Assembly (NCBI RefSeq): GCF_028553725.1
Contig: NZ_CP067124.1
Span: 1,312,001-1,376,000, forward strand
Source: Paracoccus alcaliphilus
GTDB lineage: Bacteria > Pseudomonadota > Alphaproteobacteria > Rhodobacterales > Rhodobacteraceae
Reading direction: 5' to 3'
Length of the DNA stretch: 64,000 bases
Of this stretch, positions 18,084-26,617 are shown one piece after another (within the stretch, counting starts at the first letter, position 1; the number at the start of each line of letters is the position of its first letter). Under the pieces are notes generated by a model. The model was not told the DNA's origin, searched no databases, and was given only the letters and a program-made list of their open reading frames with translations. A program made the position numbers and the translations under genes.

Positions 18084-19901
18084 CTATTCCACAGTCACCG
18101 ATTTCGCCAGATTTCGCGGCTGATCGACGTCGGTGCCTTTGGCGACGGCGGTGTGATAGGCGAGATATTGCATCGGGATCGCATAGATGATCGGTGCGAA
18201 GGCGCCACCGCCTGTGGGCAGGGTCAGGGTGGCCTGCGTGCCTTCGGATGCCTCGCTGATACCTGCGGCGTCGGACAGCAGCAGGATCTGGCCGTGGCGC
18301 GCCATGACCTCCTGCATGTTCGAGATGGTCTTTTCGAACAGCGCGTCGCGCGGGGCCAGCACCACCACCGGCACATTGCGGTCGATCAGCGCGATGGGGC
18401 CGTGCTTCAGTTCGCCCGACGCATAGCCTTCGGCGTGGATATAGCTGAGCTCCTTCAGCTTGAGCGCGCCTTCCAGCGCGACCGGGAACAGCGCGCCCCG
18501 GCCCAGATACAGCACATCCTGCGCCTGTGCCAGCCAGTCGGCCTGCTGGCGGCAGGCATCGGCAAGGCCCAGGGCCTGTTGCACCAGTCCCGGCACCGCG
18601 CGCAGATCGGCCAGATGGGCGGCCAGCGCGGCATCGTCGATCCGGCCCCGGTCATGGGCGGCCTTCAGTGCCAGCACCGCCAGAACGGCCAGCTGACAGG
18701 TGAAGGCCTTGGACGAGGCCACGCCGACCTCGATCCCCGCCAGCGTCGGCAGGGCGACATCGCTGTCGCGGGCGATGGCCGAGGTGCCGACATTGACCAG
18801 ACCGACGCTGCGGGCCACGCGCGGTTTGGCGTAATGCAGTGCGGCCAGCGTATCGGCGGTTTCGCCTGACTGGCTGATGGCGATGAACCAGCTGTCGGGC
18901 GACAGGGGCGGTTCGCGATAGCGGAACTCGGAGGCCACGTCGATGTCGCAGGGCAGGCCGGCCAGCGTCTCGAACCAGTATTTCGCGACATGACCGGCGT
19001 AATGGGCGGTGCCGCAGCCGACCAGCGACAGCCGGTCCACGGTGCTGAAATCCAGCCCGTCGGGCAGGACGATCCGGTCCTCCTTGACGTAGTGGCTCAG
19101 CACGTCGCCCAGCACCACTGGCTGTTCGGCGATTTCCTTGGCCATGAAATGGCGGTGACCGCCCTTGTCGATGGCGGTCGCGCCCACGTCGATGCGGCCG
19201 GTCTGGCGGCTGACAAGCGCACCCGTCGCGTCATGGATGGTCACGCCCGCGCGGGTCAGCACGGCGTGATCGCCATCCTCCAGATAGGTGATGCGATCGG
19301 TGAAGGGCGACAGCGCCACCGCGTCCGAGCCGATGAACATCTCTCCTTCGCCATGACCGACGGCCAGCGGGCTGCCCTTGCGGGCGGCGATCATCAGATC
19401 GCGCTGACCATCGAACAGGAAGGCCAGCGCGAAGGCGCCATGCAGCCGGGCCAGCGTGGCGCGGGTGGCGGCCAGCGGGTCCATGCCCTGATCCAGATGA
19501 TGGGCGGTCAGCAGGGCGACGATCTCGGTATCGGTCTGCGATTGCGGATGCAGGCCAAGCGCGATCAGTTCCTCGCGCAGTTCGCGGAAATTCTCGATGA
19601 TGCCGTTATGGACGACGGCGACCTTGCCCGATTGGTGGGGATGGGCGTTGCCTTCGGTCGCCGGGCCGTGGGTGGCCCAACGGGTATGGCCGATGCCGGT
19701 CAGGCCGGTCAGCGGTTCATGCACCAGCAGGTCGGAGAGATTGATCAGCTTGCCCACCGCGCGGCGACGGTCCAGCCGTCCGGCTGCGTCGATGGTGGCG
19801 ACGCCCGCGCTGTCATAGCCGCGATATTCAAGGCGGCGCAGCGCATCCACAAGCTGGGGCGAAACCTCGTGATTGCCCAGGATGCCGACGATACCACACA
19901 T
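18084..19901 (-). CDS. glmS: Glutamine-fructose-6-phosphate aminotransferase (isomerizing)
   Basis: 605 residues. It begins MCGIVGILGNHEV, exposing the Cys2 nucleophile of the class II glutaminase domain, with HTRWATHG and HNGIIENF near residues 70-105. Two SIS sugar-isomerase domains follow (ISQSGETADTLAAL near 345; EGYASGELKHGPIAL near 490), and the protein ends with the conserved DQPRNLAKSVTVE. It makes glucosamine-6-phosphate, the first step to UDP-GlcNAc. It starts one base after the glmU stop, so the two form an operon. No glmS ribozyme is seen. Confidence 0.97.
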   Translation of the reverse strand: MCGIVGILGNHEVSPQLVDALRRLEYRGYDSAGVATIDAAGRLDRRRAVGKLINLSDLLVHEPLTGLTGIGHTRWATHGPATEGNAHPHQSGKVAVVHNGIIENFRELREELIALGLHPQSQTDTEIVALLTAHHLDQGMDPLAATRATLARLHGAFALAFLFDGQRDLMIAARKGSPLAVGHGEGEMFIGSDAVALSPFTDRITYLEDGDHAVLTRAGVTIHDATGALVSRQTGRIDVGATAIDKGGHRHFMAKEIAEQPVVLGDVLSHYVKEDRIVLPDGLDFSTVDRLSLVGCGTAHYAGHVAKYWFETLAGLPCDIDVASEFRYREPPLSPDSWFIAISQSGETADTLAALHYAKPRVARSVGLVNVGTSAIARDSDVALPTLAGIEVGVASSKAFTCQLAVLAVLALKAAHDRGRIDDAALAAHLADLRAVPGLVQQALGLADACRQQADWLAQAQDVLYLGRGALFPVALEGALKLKELSYIHAEGYASGELKHGPIALIDRNVPVVVLAPRDALFEKTISNMQEVMARHGQILLLSDAAGISEASEGTQATLTLPTGGGAFAPIIYAIPMQYLAYHTAVAKGTDVDQPRNLAKSVTVE

Positions 19902-19902
19902 G

Positions 19903-21246
19903 TCAACGCTTCTCCTTTTTCGCGCGCAGGGCTTCCATCAGGCGCAGCGCCAGTCCCGGCTTGGTAAGTTGACGCGCACGGCCCAGTGCCAGCGCGCCAT
20001 CCGCGACGTCCTCGGTAATGACTGAACCGGAACCGGTCATGGCATCCGCTCCGATCCGCACCGGCGCGACCAGCATCGTGTCGCTGCCGATGAAGGCGCG
20101 CGGGCCGATCTCGGTGCGGTGCTTCATCACGCCGTCATAGTTGCAGGTGATGGTTCCGGCGCCGATATTGCTGTGCTCGCCGATATGGGTGTCGCCCAGA
20201 TAGGTCAGATGGCCGACCTTGACGCCCTCATCCAGCACCGAGTTCTTGATCTCGACGAAATTGCCGACATGGGCATCGGTGCCCAGTTCCGCGCCGGGGC
20301 GCAGCCGCGCGAAGGGGCCGACCGTGGCGCCTTCCGAGATATGGCAGCCGGTCAGATGGCAGAAGGGCAGGATCTCGGCCCCCGATTCGACGGTGACGCC
20401 GGGGCCGAACACCACATTCTGGCCGATGATCGCATCGCGGCCGATCACCGTATCCAGCGCGAACCAGACCGTTTGCGGGTCCGACAGCGTCACCCCGTCA
20501 TCCAGCGCGGCGCGGCGGGCGCGGGCCTGAAAGGCGGCCTCGGCCGCGGCCAGTTCGGCGCGGGTGTTGATGCCCAGGGTTTCCTCTTCGTCGCAGGTGA
20601 CGACATCGGCGCGGCGGCCCTCGGCCCGGCCCAGTTCGACCAGATCGGTCAGATAGTATTCGCCCGAGGCGTTGTCATTGCCCAGCCGCACGATCAATTG
20701 CCGCAGCAGGGCCGCGTCCAGCGCCATCACGCCGGAATTGCACAGCGCGATGCTGCGGGTGGCGGCATCGGCGTCCTTGTATTCGACGATCCGTTCCAGC
20801 CCGCGAGAGGTCACCACCAGCCTGCCATAGCGGCCCGGATCCTCGGCCTCGAAGCCCAGCACGACGATATCGGCGGGGTGCGAGGCCATCGCTGCCAGCG
20901 TATCCTCGCCAATGAAGGGGGTGTCGCCATAGAGCACGATCACCTTGCCCTCGAACCCCTCCAGTTCGGGCAGGGCCTGACGCACGGCATGGCCGGTGCC
21001 CAGCTGTTCGGTTTGCAGCACGATGCGGGCGTCGGGTTCCAGCCCGGCGACGGCGCGGCGGACCTGATCGGCGCCGTGACCGGCGACGACGGTGATCTGT
21101 TCGGGATCGAGGCTGCGGGCCGCCGCCAGCGCATGGCCGACCAGCGGCACGCCCGCCAGCCGGTGCAGCACCTTGGGCAGGTCCGATTGCATCCGGCTGC
21201 CCTGTCCGGCGGCCAGAATGACGATTGCGACCGGGTTCTTTGCCAT
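19903..21246 (-). CDS. glmU: Bifunctional GlcNAc-1-P uridyltransferase / GlcN-1-P acetyltransferase
   Basis: 447 residues. The N-terminal pyrophosphorylase domain has LAAGQGSRMQSDLPKVLHRLAG (residues 11-32) and YGDTPFI. The C-terminal left-handed beta helix has repeated hexapeptides (for example FGPGVTVESGAEI, IGEHSNIGAGTITCNYDG, IGSDTMLVAPVRIGADAMTGSGSVI). It acetylates glucosamine-1-phosphate and couples it to UTP, giving UDP-GlcNAc for peptidoglycan and LPS. First gene of the glmU-glmS pair; divergent from gph across 114 bases. Confidence 0.96.
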   Translation of the reverse strand: MAKNPVAIVILAAGQGSRMQSDLPKVLHRLAGVPLVGHALAAARSLDPEQITVVAGHGADQVRRAVAGLEPDARIVLQTEQLGTGHAVRQALPELEGFEGKVIVLYGDTPFIGEDTLAAMASHPADIVVLGFEAEDPGRYGRLVVTSRGLERIVEYKDADAATRSIALCNSGVMALDAALLRQLIVRLGNDNASGEYYLTDLVELGRAEGRRADVVTCDEEETLGINTRAELAAAEAAFQARARRAALDDGVTLSDPQTVWFALDTVIGRDAIIGQNVVFGPGVTVESGAEILPFCHLTGCHISEGATVGPFARLRPGAELGTDAHVGNFVEIKNSVLDEGVKVGHLTYLGDTHIGEHSNIGAGTITCNYDGVMKHRTEIGPRAFIGSDTMLVAPVRIGADAMTGSGSVITEDVADGALALGRARQLTKPGLALRLMEALRAKKEKR

Positions 21247-21360
21247 GCCTGCCTCATTACCGGTTTCGTTTCCTTGCCCGGCGTTCTAATCGGGGAATGC
21301 CTTGGGCGAAAGGGTGAGAATGTTCACCTTTGTTTTCGGATCATTACACGGAGGGCAGAC

Positions 21361-22035
21361 ATGGCCGGAACGGTGGTCTTCGATCTGGATGGAACGCTGG
21401 CGGATACGTCTTCGGACCTGATCGCGGCGGCGAATGCCTGTTTTCAGGCGCGCGGCCTTGGTTGCCTGCTGGACCCGGCAGAGGATGCGCTGATCGCCTT
21501 TCACGGCGGGCGGGCGATGTTGCAGACGGGTTTTGGACGGCTGGGGCCGGATTACCTGCTGCCGCCCGGTGCCGTGGACGAGGATTATCCCCGGCTGCTG
21601 GATCATTACGCCAGCGGCATCGCTGTGCATACGCGGCTTTATGACGGGGTCGAGGCGGCGCTGGAGGCGCTGGCGGGTGACGGCCATACGCTGGCTGTCT
21701 GCACCAACAAGCCCGAGGCGCTGGCCGAGACGCTGTTGCGGCAACTGGGGGTGCGGAATCGTTTCGCCGCGCTGATCGGGGCCGATACGCTGCCGGTGCG
21801 CAAGCCTGATCCGCGCCCCTATCGCGCCGCGGTCGAGGGCGCAGGCGGGCAGGTGGCCTCGTCCTTTCTGGTGGGCGATACCGAAACCGACCGCAAGACC
21901 GCGACAGCCGCCGGGGTGCCGGTGGCGCTGGTCGCTTTTGGGCCCGAGGGCGAGGCCATCGCGCGGCTGGCGCCCGAGGCATTGCTGACCCGTTTCGCCG
22001 ATCTGCCGGAACTGGCCCGCGACTGGCTGGGCTGA
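21361..22035 (+). CDS. gph: Phosphoglycolate phosphatase (HAD family)
   Basis: 224 residues from the ATG at 21361 preceded by GGAGGGC. The HAD nucleophile motif is VFDLDGTLADT (D8, D10), followed by a helical cap, the motif II Thr in AVCTNKPEALA, the motif III Lys in RKPDPRPY, and FLVGDTETDRKTA with the acidic motif IV. Phosphoglycolate phosphatases dephosphorylate 2-phosphoglycolate produced by DNA repair or photorespiration; closely related phosphatases with other substrates cannot be excluded. A frame open back to 20119 is only the antisense of glmU. Confidence 0.85.
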   Translation: MAGTVVFDLDGTLADTSSDLIAAANACFQARGLGCLLDPAEDALIAFHGGRAMLQTGFGRLGPDYLLPPGAVDEDYPRLLDHYASGIAVHTRLYDGVEAALEALAGDGHTLAVCTNKPEALAETLLRQLGVRNRFAALIGADTLPVRKPDPRPYRAAVEGAGGQVASSFLVGDTETDRKTATAAGVPVALVAFGPEGEAIARLAPEALLTRFADLPELARDWLG

Positions 22036-22084
22036 CCGGGTCCGTCCATGATCCTGTCCGGGCGTGATCGGGTTCGGCGTGGCG

Positions 22085-22166
22085 GGGGGCTTTGCCCCCA
22101 GCCTTGAAGACCCCTCGACGGGGTCTTCAAGGCTTCCCCCAGGATATTTGAACACCAAAGATGGGT
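22085..22166 (+). repeat. Rhodobacteraceae-type intergenic repeat, copy 1
   Basis: A compound element: a small hairpin GGGGGC/GCCCCC (22085-22099), then a 15-base-pair perfect stem (22100-22114 with 22120-22134, loop TCGAC), then the tail TCCCCCAGGATATTTGAAC and ACCAAAGATGGG to 22166. The same tail recurs at 28068-28102 and 31511-31545. It lies between convergent gph and bfr; the strong stem could end transcription from both sides. Confidence 0.75.
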
Positions 22167-22173
22167 ACGGAAC

Positions 22174-22659
22174 CTATTCCGCCTGATCGGCGGGTTTGGC
22201 GTTCAGCAGCCCGTAATTCTGCTGGCCGATGGTGTCGTAAAGTTCGATCTGGGTTTCGAGGAAGTCGATATGGCCTTCTTCGTCCGAGATCAGGTCCTCG
22301 AACAGCGCCTTGCTGACATAGTCGCCGACGCTTTCGCAATGATCGCGCGCCTCGATATAGAGGGTGCGGGCGTCATGTTCGCCGGCAAGGTCTGATTCCA
22401 GCGTTTCCTTGAGGTTCTGTCCGATCCTGAGCGGGTCAAGCTTTTGCAGGTTGGGGTGGCCTTCGAGGAAGATGATTCGCTGGATCAGCCGGTCGGCGTG
22501 ATTCATTTCCTCGATCGATTCGGCGCGGGACTTGTCCGCGATGCGCCCATAGCCCCAGTCCTCCTGAAGACGGTAATGCAGCCAATACTGGCTGACCGCC
22601 GTCAGTTCAGACCGCAGCGCGGCGTTGAGATATTCGATGACCTTTGCGTCGCCCTTCAT
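22174..22659 (-). CDS. bfr: Bacterioferritin
   Basis: 161 residues, the normal length. All ferroxidase-centre ligands are present (E18, E51, H54, E94, E127, H130), as is the haem ligand Met52. It forms a 24-subunit cage storing iron as ferric mineral. bfd overlaps its start, so iron release through the Bfd ferredoxin and iron storage are likely controlled together. The start at 22659 is standard ([15 protein letters not shown]). Confidence 0.96.
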   Translation of the reverse strand: MKGDAKVIEYLNAALRSELTAVSQYWLHYRLQEDWGYGRIADKSRAESIEEMNHADRLIQRIIFLEGHPNLQKLDPLRIGQNLKETLESDLAGEHDARTLYIEARDHCESVGDYVSKALFEDLISDEEGHIDFLETQIELYDTIGQQNYGLLNAKPADQAE

Positions 22660-22900
22660 CCTGGCTGTCCTTCTTGATAGCTGGTTTGGCCCGCAGAATT
22701 GGCGGGGCTACGCCCAGACTATCGCAATGGCGCATCGTGTCCAGAAAGAGCGGCATGCATCCCCCACAATCGGCGCGCTTGCCAAGTGCGTGGTAGATCT
22801 TGCCCGGTGTGATGATCGTATCGGGGTCGGCCGTGCGCATCCATTCGATCGCAGCGTGAATCTCATGGTCCGAGATCTGGGTGCAATGGCAAACGATCAT
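22607..22900 (-). CDS. bfd: Bacterioferritin-associated ferredoxin, with C-terminal extension
   Basis: 97 residues. The [2Fe-2S] cysteines are C4 and C6 (MIVCHC) and C45 and C48 (CGGC). Bfd delivers electrons to the bacterioferritin haem to release iron. Known Bfd proteins are about 64 residues; here about 30 basic residues are added, running 53 bases into bfr in another frame. In the leader on the minus strand TTTACA (about 22950) and TAGGTT 16 bases further could be a promoter; no convincing Fur or Irr box was found. Confidence 0.9.
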   Translation of the reverse strand: MIVCHCTQISDHEIHAAIEWMRTADPDTIITPGKIYHALGKRADCGGCMPLFLDTMRHCDSLGVAPPILRAKPAIKKDSQDEGRRKGHRISQRRAAV

Positions 22901-23021
22901 GGGTGCCTCTCCTCGATGGGCATAACCTAGGGATTCTGTCAGAGATGTAAAGCCCGAGTTTTATACTTGGATAATCACGGCTGCTTGACTGGGTCTCTGC
23001 GGCGGCGCAGAAGCCCGGCCC

Positions 23022-24071
23022 ATGAAACTGTCCGATTTCGATTTCGACCTGCCATCCGATCTGATCGCGACCCGTCCGGCGCGGCCGCGCACATCCGCGC
23101 GTCTGCTGCTGGCCGAGGGGGGCGCGGGGATCGAGGACCGCCGCGTCAGCGATCTGCCCGATATCCTGCGGCCCGGCGATCTGCTGGTGCTGAACGACAC
23201 GAGGGTGATCCCGGCGCGGCTGACCGGGCAGCGGCACCGCCAGACGGTGCAGGGCGAGGTTGTCGCGCGGATCGAGGTCACCCTGCTGGAGCCTGCCGCC
23301 GATGGCTGGCGCGCACTGGCCAAGCCCCTGCGCAAGCTGCGCGAGGGGGAGGTGATCCGATTTGGCGATGCGCTGTCGGCCACGGTCGCGGGCATTGCCG
23401 AGGGGGAGTTGCAGCTGCGGTTCGACGCGCAGGGCGATGCCTTTGACACGGCGCTGCAAAAGGTCGGGGCGATGCCGCTGCCGCCCTATATCGCGGCGCT
23501 GCGGGCGCCTGATGAGCAGGACCGTCACGATTACCAGACCGTCTGGGCCCGGCATCAGGGGGCGGTTGCCGCGCCCACCGCCAGCCTGCATTTCGATCAG
23601 CCGTTGCTGGACCGGCTGGCCGCGATGGGTGTCGGCTTTGCCCGGGTCACCCTGCATGTGGGGGCGGGCACCTTTCTGCCGGTCAAGGTCGAGGACGTGG
23701 CCAGCCACCGGATGCATGCCGAATGGGGCGAGGTGCTGCCCGATGCCGCCGACGCGATCAATGCCGCGCGGCACGAGGGGCGGCGGGTCATCGCGGTCGG
23801 CACCACCGCGCTGCGGCTGATCGAATCGGCGGCGGTGCCGGGGGGGCGGGTGGCGCCCTTTCGCGGCACCACCGACATCTTCATCCATCCCGGATATCAA
23901 TTCCGGGTGACCGACGGGCTGATGACCAATTTCCATCTGCCCAAATCGACCCTGCTGATGCTGGTTTCCGCGCTGATGGGGCCGCAGCGGATCCGGGACA
24001 TTTATGACCATGCGGTCGGGTCGGGTTATCGCTTTTTCAGCTATGGCGATGCGTCGCTGCTGATCCCCTGA
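23022..24071 (+). CDS. queA: S-adenosylmethionine:tRNA ribosyltransferase-isomerase
   Basis: 349 residues. Family blocks seen: [41 protein letters not shown]...D-x-x-[19 protein letters not shown] and [14 protein letters not shown], ending [17 protein letters not shown] and [12 protein letters not shown]. QueA transfers the ribosyl of AdoMet to preQ1 in tRNA, forming epoxyqueuosine. With queF at 17320 it gives two steps of queuosine modification in the window. It is divergent from bfd across about 120 bases. Confidence 0.96.
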   Translation: MKLSDFDFDLPSDLIATRPARPRTSARLLLAEGGAGIEDRRVSDLPDILRPGDLLVLNDTRVIPARLTGQRHRQTVQGEVVARIEVTLLEPAADGWRALAKPLRKLREGEVIRFGDALSATVAGIAEGELQLRFDAQGDAFDTALQKVGAMPLPPYIAALRAPDEQDRHDYQTVWARHQGAVAAPTASLHFDQPLLDRLAAMGVGFARVTLHVGAGTFLPVKVEDVASHRMHAEWGEVLPDAADAINAARHEGRRVIAVGTTALRLIESAAVPGGRVAPFRGTTDIFIHPGYQFRVTDGLMTNFHLPKSTLLMLVSALMGPQRIRDIYDHAVGSGYRFFSYGDASLLIP

Positions 24072-24152
24072 AGGTCGCATGCGGGACTGGCCGCAGCGGT
24101 CCCGGCAGGCTAGAGGTGGGGACGGCAGTTCGGGCCGGATGGAAGGCGCAAG

Positions 24153-25421
24153 ATGATCACCGTTCTGAAAACCACCTGGCCGCTTTTGCTGGGGATTCTG
24201 CTGCTGATGGTCGGCAACGGCATGCAGGGCACTTTGCTGGGCATCCGTGGCGATATCGAGGGCATTCCGACCTTCGAGATGTCGGTGGTCATGGCGGGTT
24301 ATTACGGCGGCTTTCTGCTGGGCAGTCTGACGGTGCCGGGCATGATCAAGACGGTCGGCCATGTCCGCGTCTTTGCCGCGCTGGGGTCGCTGATCTCGGC
24401 CATCCTGATCGTCTTTGCGGTCTGGCCGAACTGGATGTTCTGGACCGTGCTGCGCTTTCTGATCGGCTTCTGTTTCTGCGGGGTCTATGTGACGGCGGAA
24501 AGCTGGCTGAACGCGGGATCGACGAACGAGACGCGGGGACAGGCGCTGTCGGTCTATATGATCATGCAGATGCTGGGCATCGTCAGCGCGCAATTCCTGC
24601 TGAATGTCAGCGATCCTGCGGGGTTTCTGCTGTTCGTGATCCCGTCGGTTCTGGTGTCGCTGGCCTTCACGCCGATCCTGCTGAACGCCCAGCCCGCGCC
24701 GGAATTCGACACCATCCAGCGCATGTCCTTTCGGGAACTTTACCACGCCTCGCCCCTTGGCTGCGTCGGCATCTTCCTGATGGGCGGGGTGTTTGCGGCG
24801 CTGGCGGGCATGTCCTCGGTCTGGGCGGCGGCGGTGGGGATGTCGGTTGCCGAGATCTCGCTGTTCGTGGCCGGGATCTATGCCGGGGGGCTGGTGATGC
24901 AATATCCGGTCGGCTGGATCTCGGACCGCTATGACCGGCGCAAGCTGGTGCTGCTGCTGGGCGGGTTCGGCGTACTGACCGTGGTCTGGGTGGTCGTGGC
25001 ACAGCCGGGCGTCGCCGGGCTGGTCGTGGCCGGGTTGCTGATGGGCGGCATGGCCAATCCGATCTATGCGCTGCTGCTGGCCTATACCAACGACTATCTG
25101 GATCAGTCGGACATGGCGGCGGCCTCGGCCGGGCTGCTGTTCATCTATGGCGTCGGCTCGATGGGCGGGCCGCTGATCACCGGCTGGCTGATGAATGTGA
25201 TCGGGCCGGACGGGTACTGGGTGCATATGGGCGTCCTGCTGGCGCTGATGGTGATCTATGCCAGCTGGCGCATGACCCGCCGCCGTCCGCTGACCCCCGA
25301 TGAGCAGGGCAGTTTCGCCGTCATCACCCCGCAGGCCACGCCCTTCGCGGTCGAGGCCGCGCTGGACGAGGCGCAATCCTCGGACGGGGATTCCGGGTCG
25401 GACGGGCAGGGGGGGAAATGA
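24153..25421 (+). CDS. MFS transporter (YcaD-like)
   Basis: 422 residues with twelve predicted membrane helices. The MFS loop motif GLVMQYPVGWISDRYDRRKLVLL is at about residue 250, and the short cytoplasmic tail ends in a Gly/Asp/Ser stretch. The arrangement with long second-half loops resembles the YcaD/UMF1-like drug-type MFS members. Substrate cannot be predicted. Its stop overlaps the start of the RgpF-like gene (ATGA at 25418), so the two are probably translated together. Confidence 0.85.
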   Translation: MITVLKTTWPLLLGILLLMVGNGMQGTLLGIRGDIEGIPTFEMSVVMAGYYGGFLLGSLTVPGMIKTVGHVRVFAALGSLISAILIVFAVWPNWMFWTVLRFLIGFCFCGVYVTAESWLNAGSTNETRGQALSVYMIMQMLGIVSAQFLLNVSDPAGFLLFVIPSVLVSLAFTPILLNAQPAPEFDTIQRMSFRELYHASPLGCVGIFLMGGVFAALAGMSSVWAAAVGMSVAEISLFVAGIYAGGLVMQYPVGWISDRYDRRKLVLLLGGFGVLTVVWVVVAQPGVAGLVVAGLLMGGMANPIYALLLAYTNDYLDQSDMAAASAGLLFIYGVGSMGGPLITGWLMNVIGPDGYWVHMGVLLALMVIYASWRMTRRRPLTPDEQGSFAVITPQATPFAVEAALDEAQSSDGDSGSDGQGGK

Positions 25422-26545
25422 GGGCAACGAGGGTTGGGTCGGAACTGATGGTCAGGATCGGGCGGCGACTGGTATGGGAATGGTCAAAGTTGTCGCTAAG
25501 CTGGAATGATCAGGTTCGTACGCGCTGGCATGACCTGACCGTGACGCGGAGATTCGTCCCCGTCGCCGGTGCACAGGCCGGGAGTCAGCGCGTTGCGATC
25601 ATGGTGTTATACCCTGCGGACGGTGTGCAGCCATCGCATCTGCGATCATTGCGGCATCTGATCGCGATGGGATATGCGCCTCTGGTCGTGTCGAACCTGC
25701 CTTTGACGGAAGGGGGTCGGGCCAGCCTGTTGCCGCTGGTCTGGCAATTGGCCGAGAGGCGCAATTTCGGTTTTGACATCGGCGGTTATCGCGCAGCGAT
25801 ACTGTGGCTGGGGCAACGGCTGGCGGGGTTGGAGCGGTTGGTGCTGACCAATGACTCGATCTGGTTTCCGACCGGAGACCGCCCCGACTGGCTGAGCGTG
25901 GCCGCCCGGATCGATTCCAGTCACGCTCCGTCACTGATCGGAGCGGTGCCGGGCATCAGCGACGGACGGAGTCGGGATGGCTCCTTCCGGCCTGATCAGG
26001 GTGCGGGCGATTTTCACTATTGCTCGTTCGCGCTGTCCTTTGGGCCGGCGATTCTGCGCGACGCGGATTTCCTGCCCTTTTGGCGGCGTTTGCGGCTGAC
26101 CGACCGCAAGGTCGAGATCGTCCAGCGGGGCGAGGTCGCCACCAGTCAATGGGCGATCCGGCGCGGCCACGACCACGCCTCGACGTGGGATCCGGGCGTG
26201 CTGCCGCAGCAACTGATGGCGCTGCGGGATTCGCAACTGCGCTCGCTGGTTTCCGAACTGGTCATTCCCGAAGATGCTGGGCTGCGGGCGGCGCGGGATG
26301 CTTTTCTGGCGGATCGGGCGGCCAGCTCGGATGCCGGAGCGGTGCTGCGGCTAGTGCTGGATGTGATCGCGCGGACCGGCGCAGCCTATGCGCTGCCCTG
26401 CTGGACCATGCGGGCCGAAGGGCTGGGTTTCATCAAGAAATCCCCGTTGCGACTGGATGCGACCGGACGTGCCGCCACCCTGCGGGCATTGGAATCCGAG
26501 CCGGAACTGCTGGCAGAGGCGGAAAAAATCCGTCTGCGGGAATAG
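25418..26545 (+). CDS. RgpF-like (rhamnan synthesis F) family protein
   Basis: 375 residues. Diagnostic parts of the RgpF family are visible: AIMVLYPADG near residue 60, NFGFDIGGYRAAILWLG near 117, LVLTNDSIWFP near 140, and FHYCSFALSFGPAIL...FLPFWRRL near 195-225. Family members are linked with synthesis of rhamnose-rich surface polysaccharides, probably as glycosyltransferase-like proteins, but no activity is proven for this type. Coupled to an MFS transporter and with no sugar nucleotide genes next to it. The ATG overlaps the previous stop; a second ATG eleven codons in is possible. Confidence 0.72.
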   Translation: MRATRVGSELMVRIGRRLVWEWSKLSLSWNDQVRTRWHDLTVTRRFVPVAGAQAGSQRVAIMVLYPADGVQPSHLRSLRHLIAMGYAPLVVSNLPLTEGGRASLLPLVWQLAERRNFGFDIGGYRAAILWLGQRLAGLERLVLTNDSIWFPTGDRPDWLSVAARIDSSHAPSLIGAVPGISDGRSRDGSFRPDQGAGDFHYCSFALSFGPAILRDADFLPFWRRLRLTDRKVEIVQRGEVATSQWAIRRGHDHASTWDPGVLPQQLMALRDSQLRSLVSELVIPEDAGLRAARDAFLADRAASSDAGAVLRLVLDVIARTGAAYALPCWTMRAEGLGFIKKSPLRLDATGRAATLRALESEPELLAEAEKIRLRE

Positions 26546-26617
26546 GCGTCTTGCGCTTGCTTGATGCTGTTGGTCATATGGTTTAACGCTGAACTATCCT
26601 AGCAAGCGGGGGAACAT

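Noticed and set aside
24082..24104. CGGGAC/GTCCCG hairpin after queA as terminator
   Set aside because: Six-base stem with an 11-base loop and no T run; too weak.
22863..25427. 854-codon minus-strand open frame
   Set aside because: Exact antisense of queA and the MFS gene; low-complexity Gln/Arg/Asp/His translation and no domain; a by-product of third-position GC.
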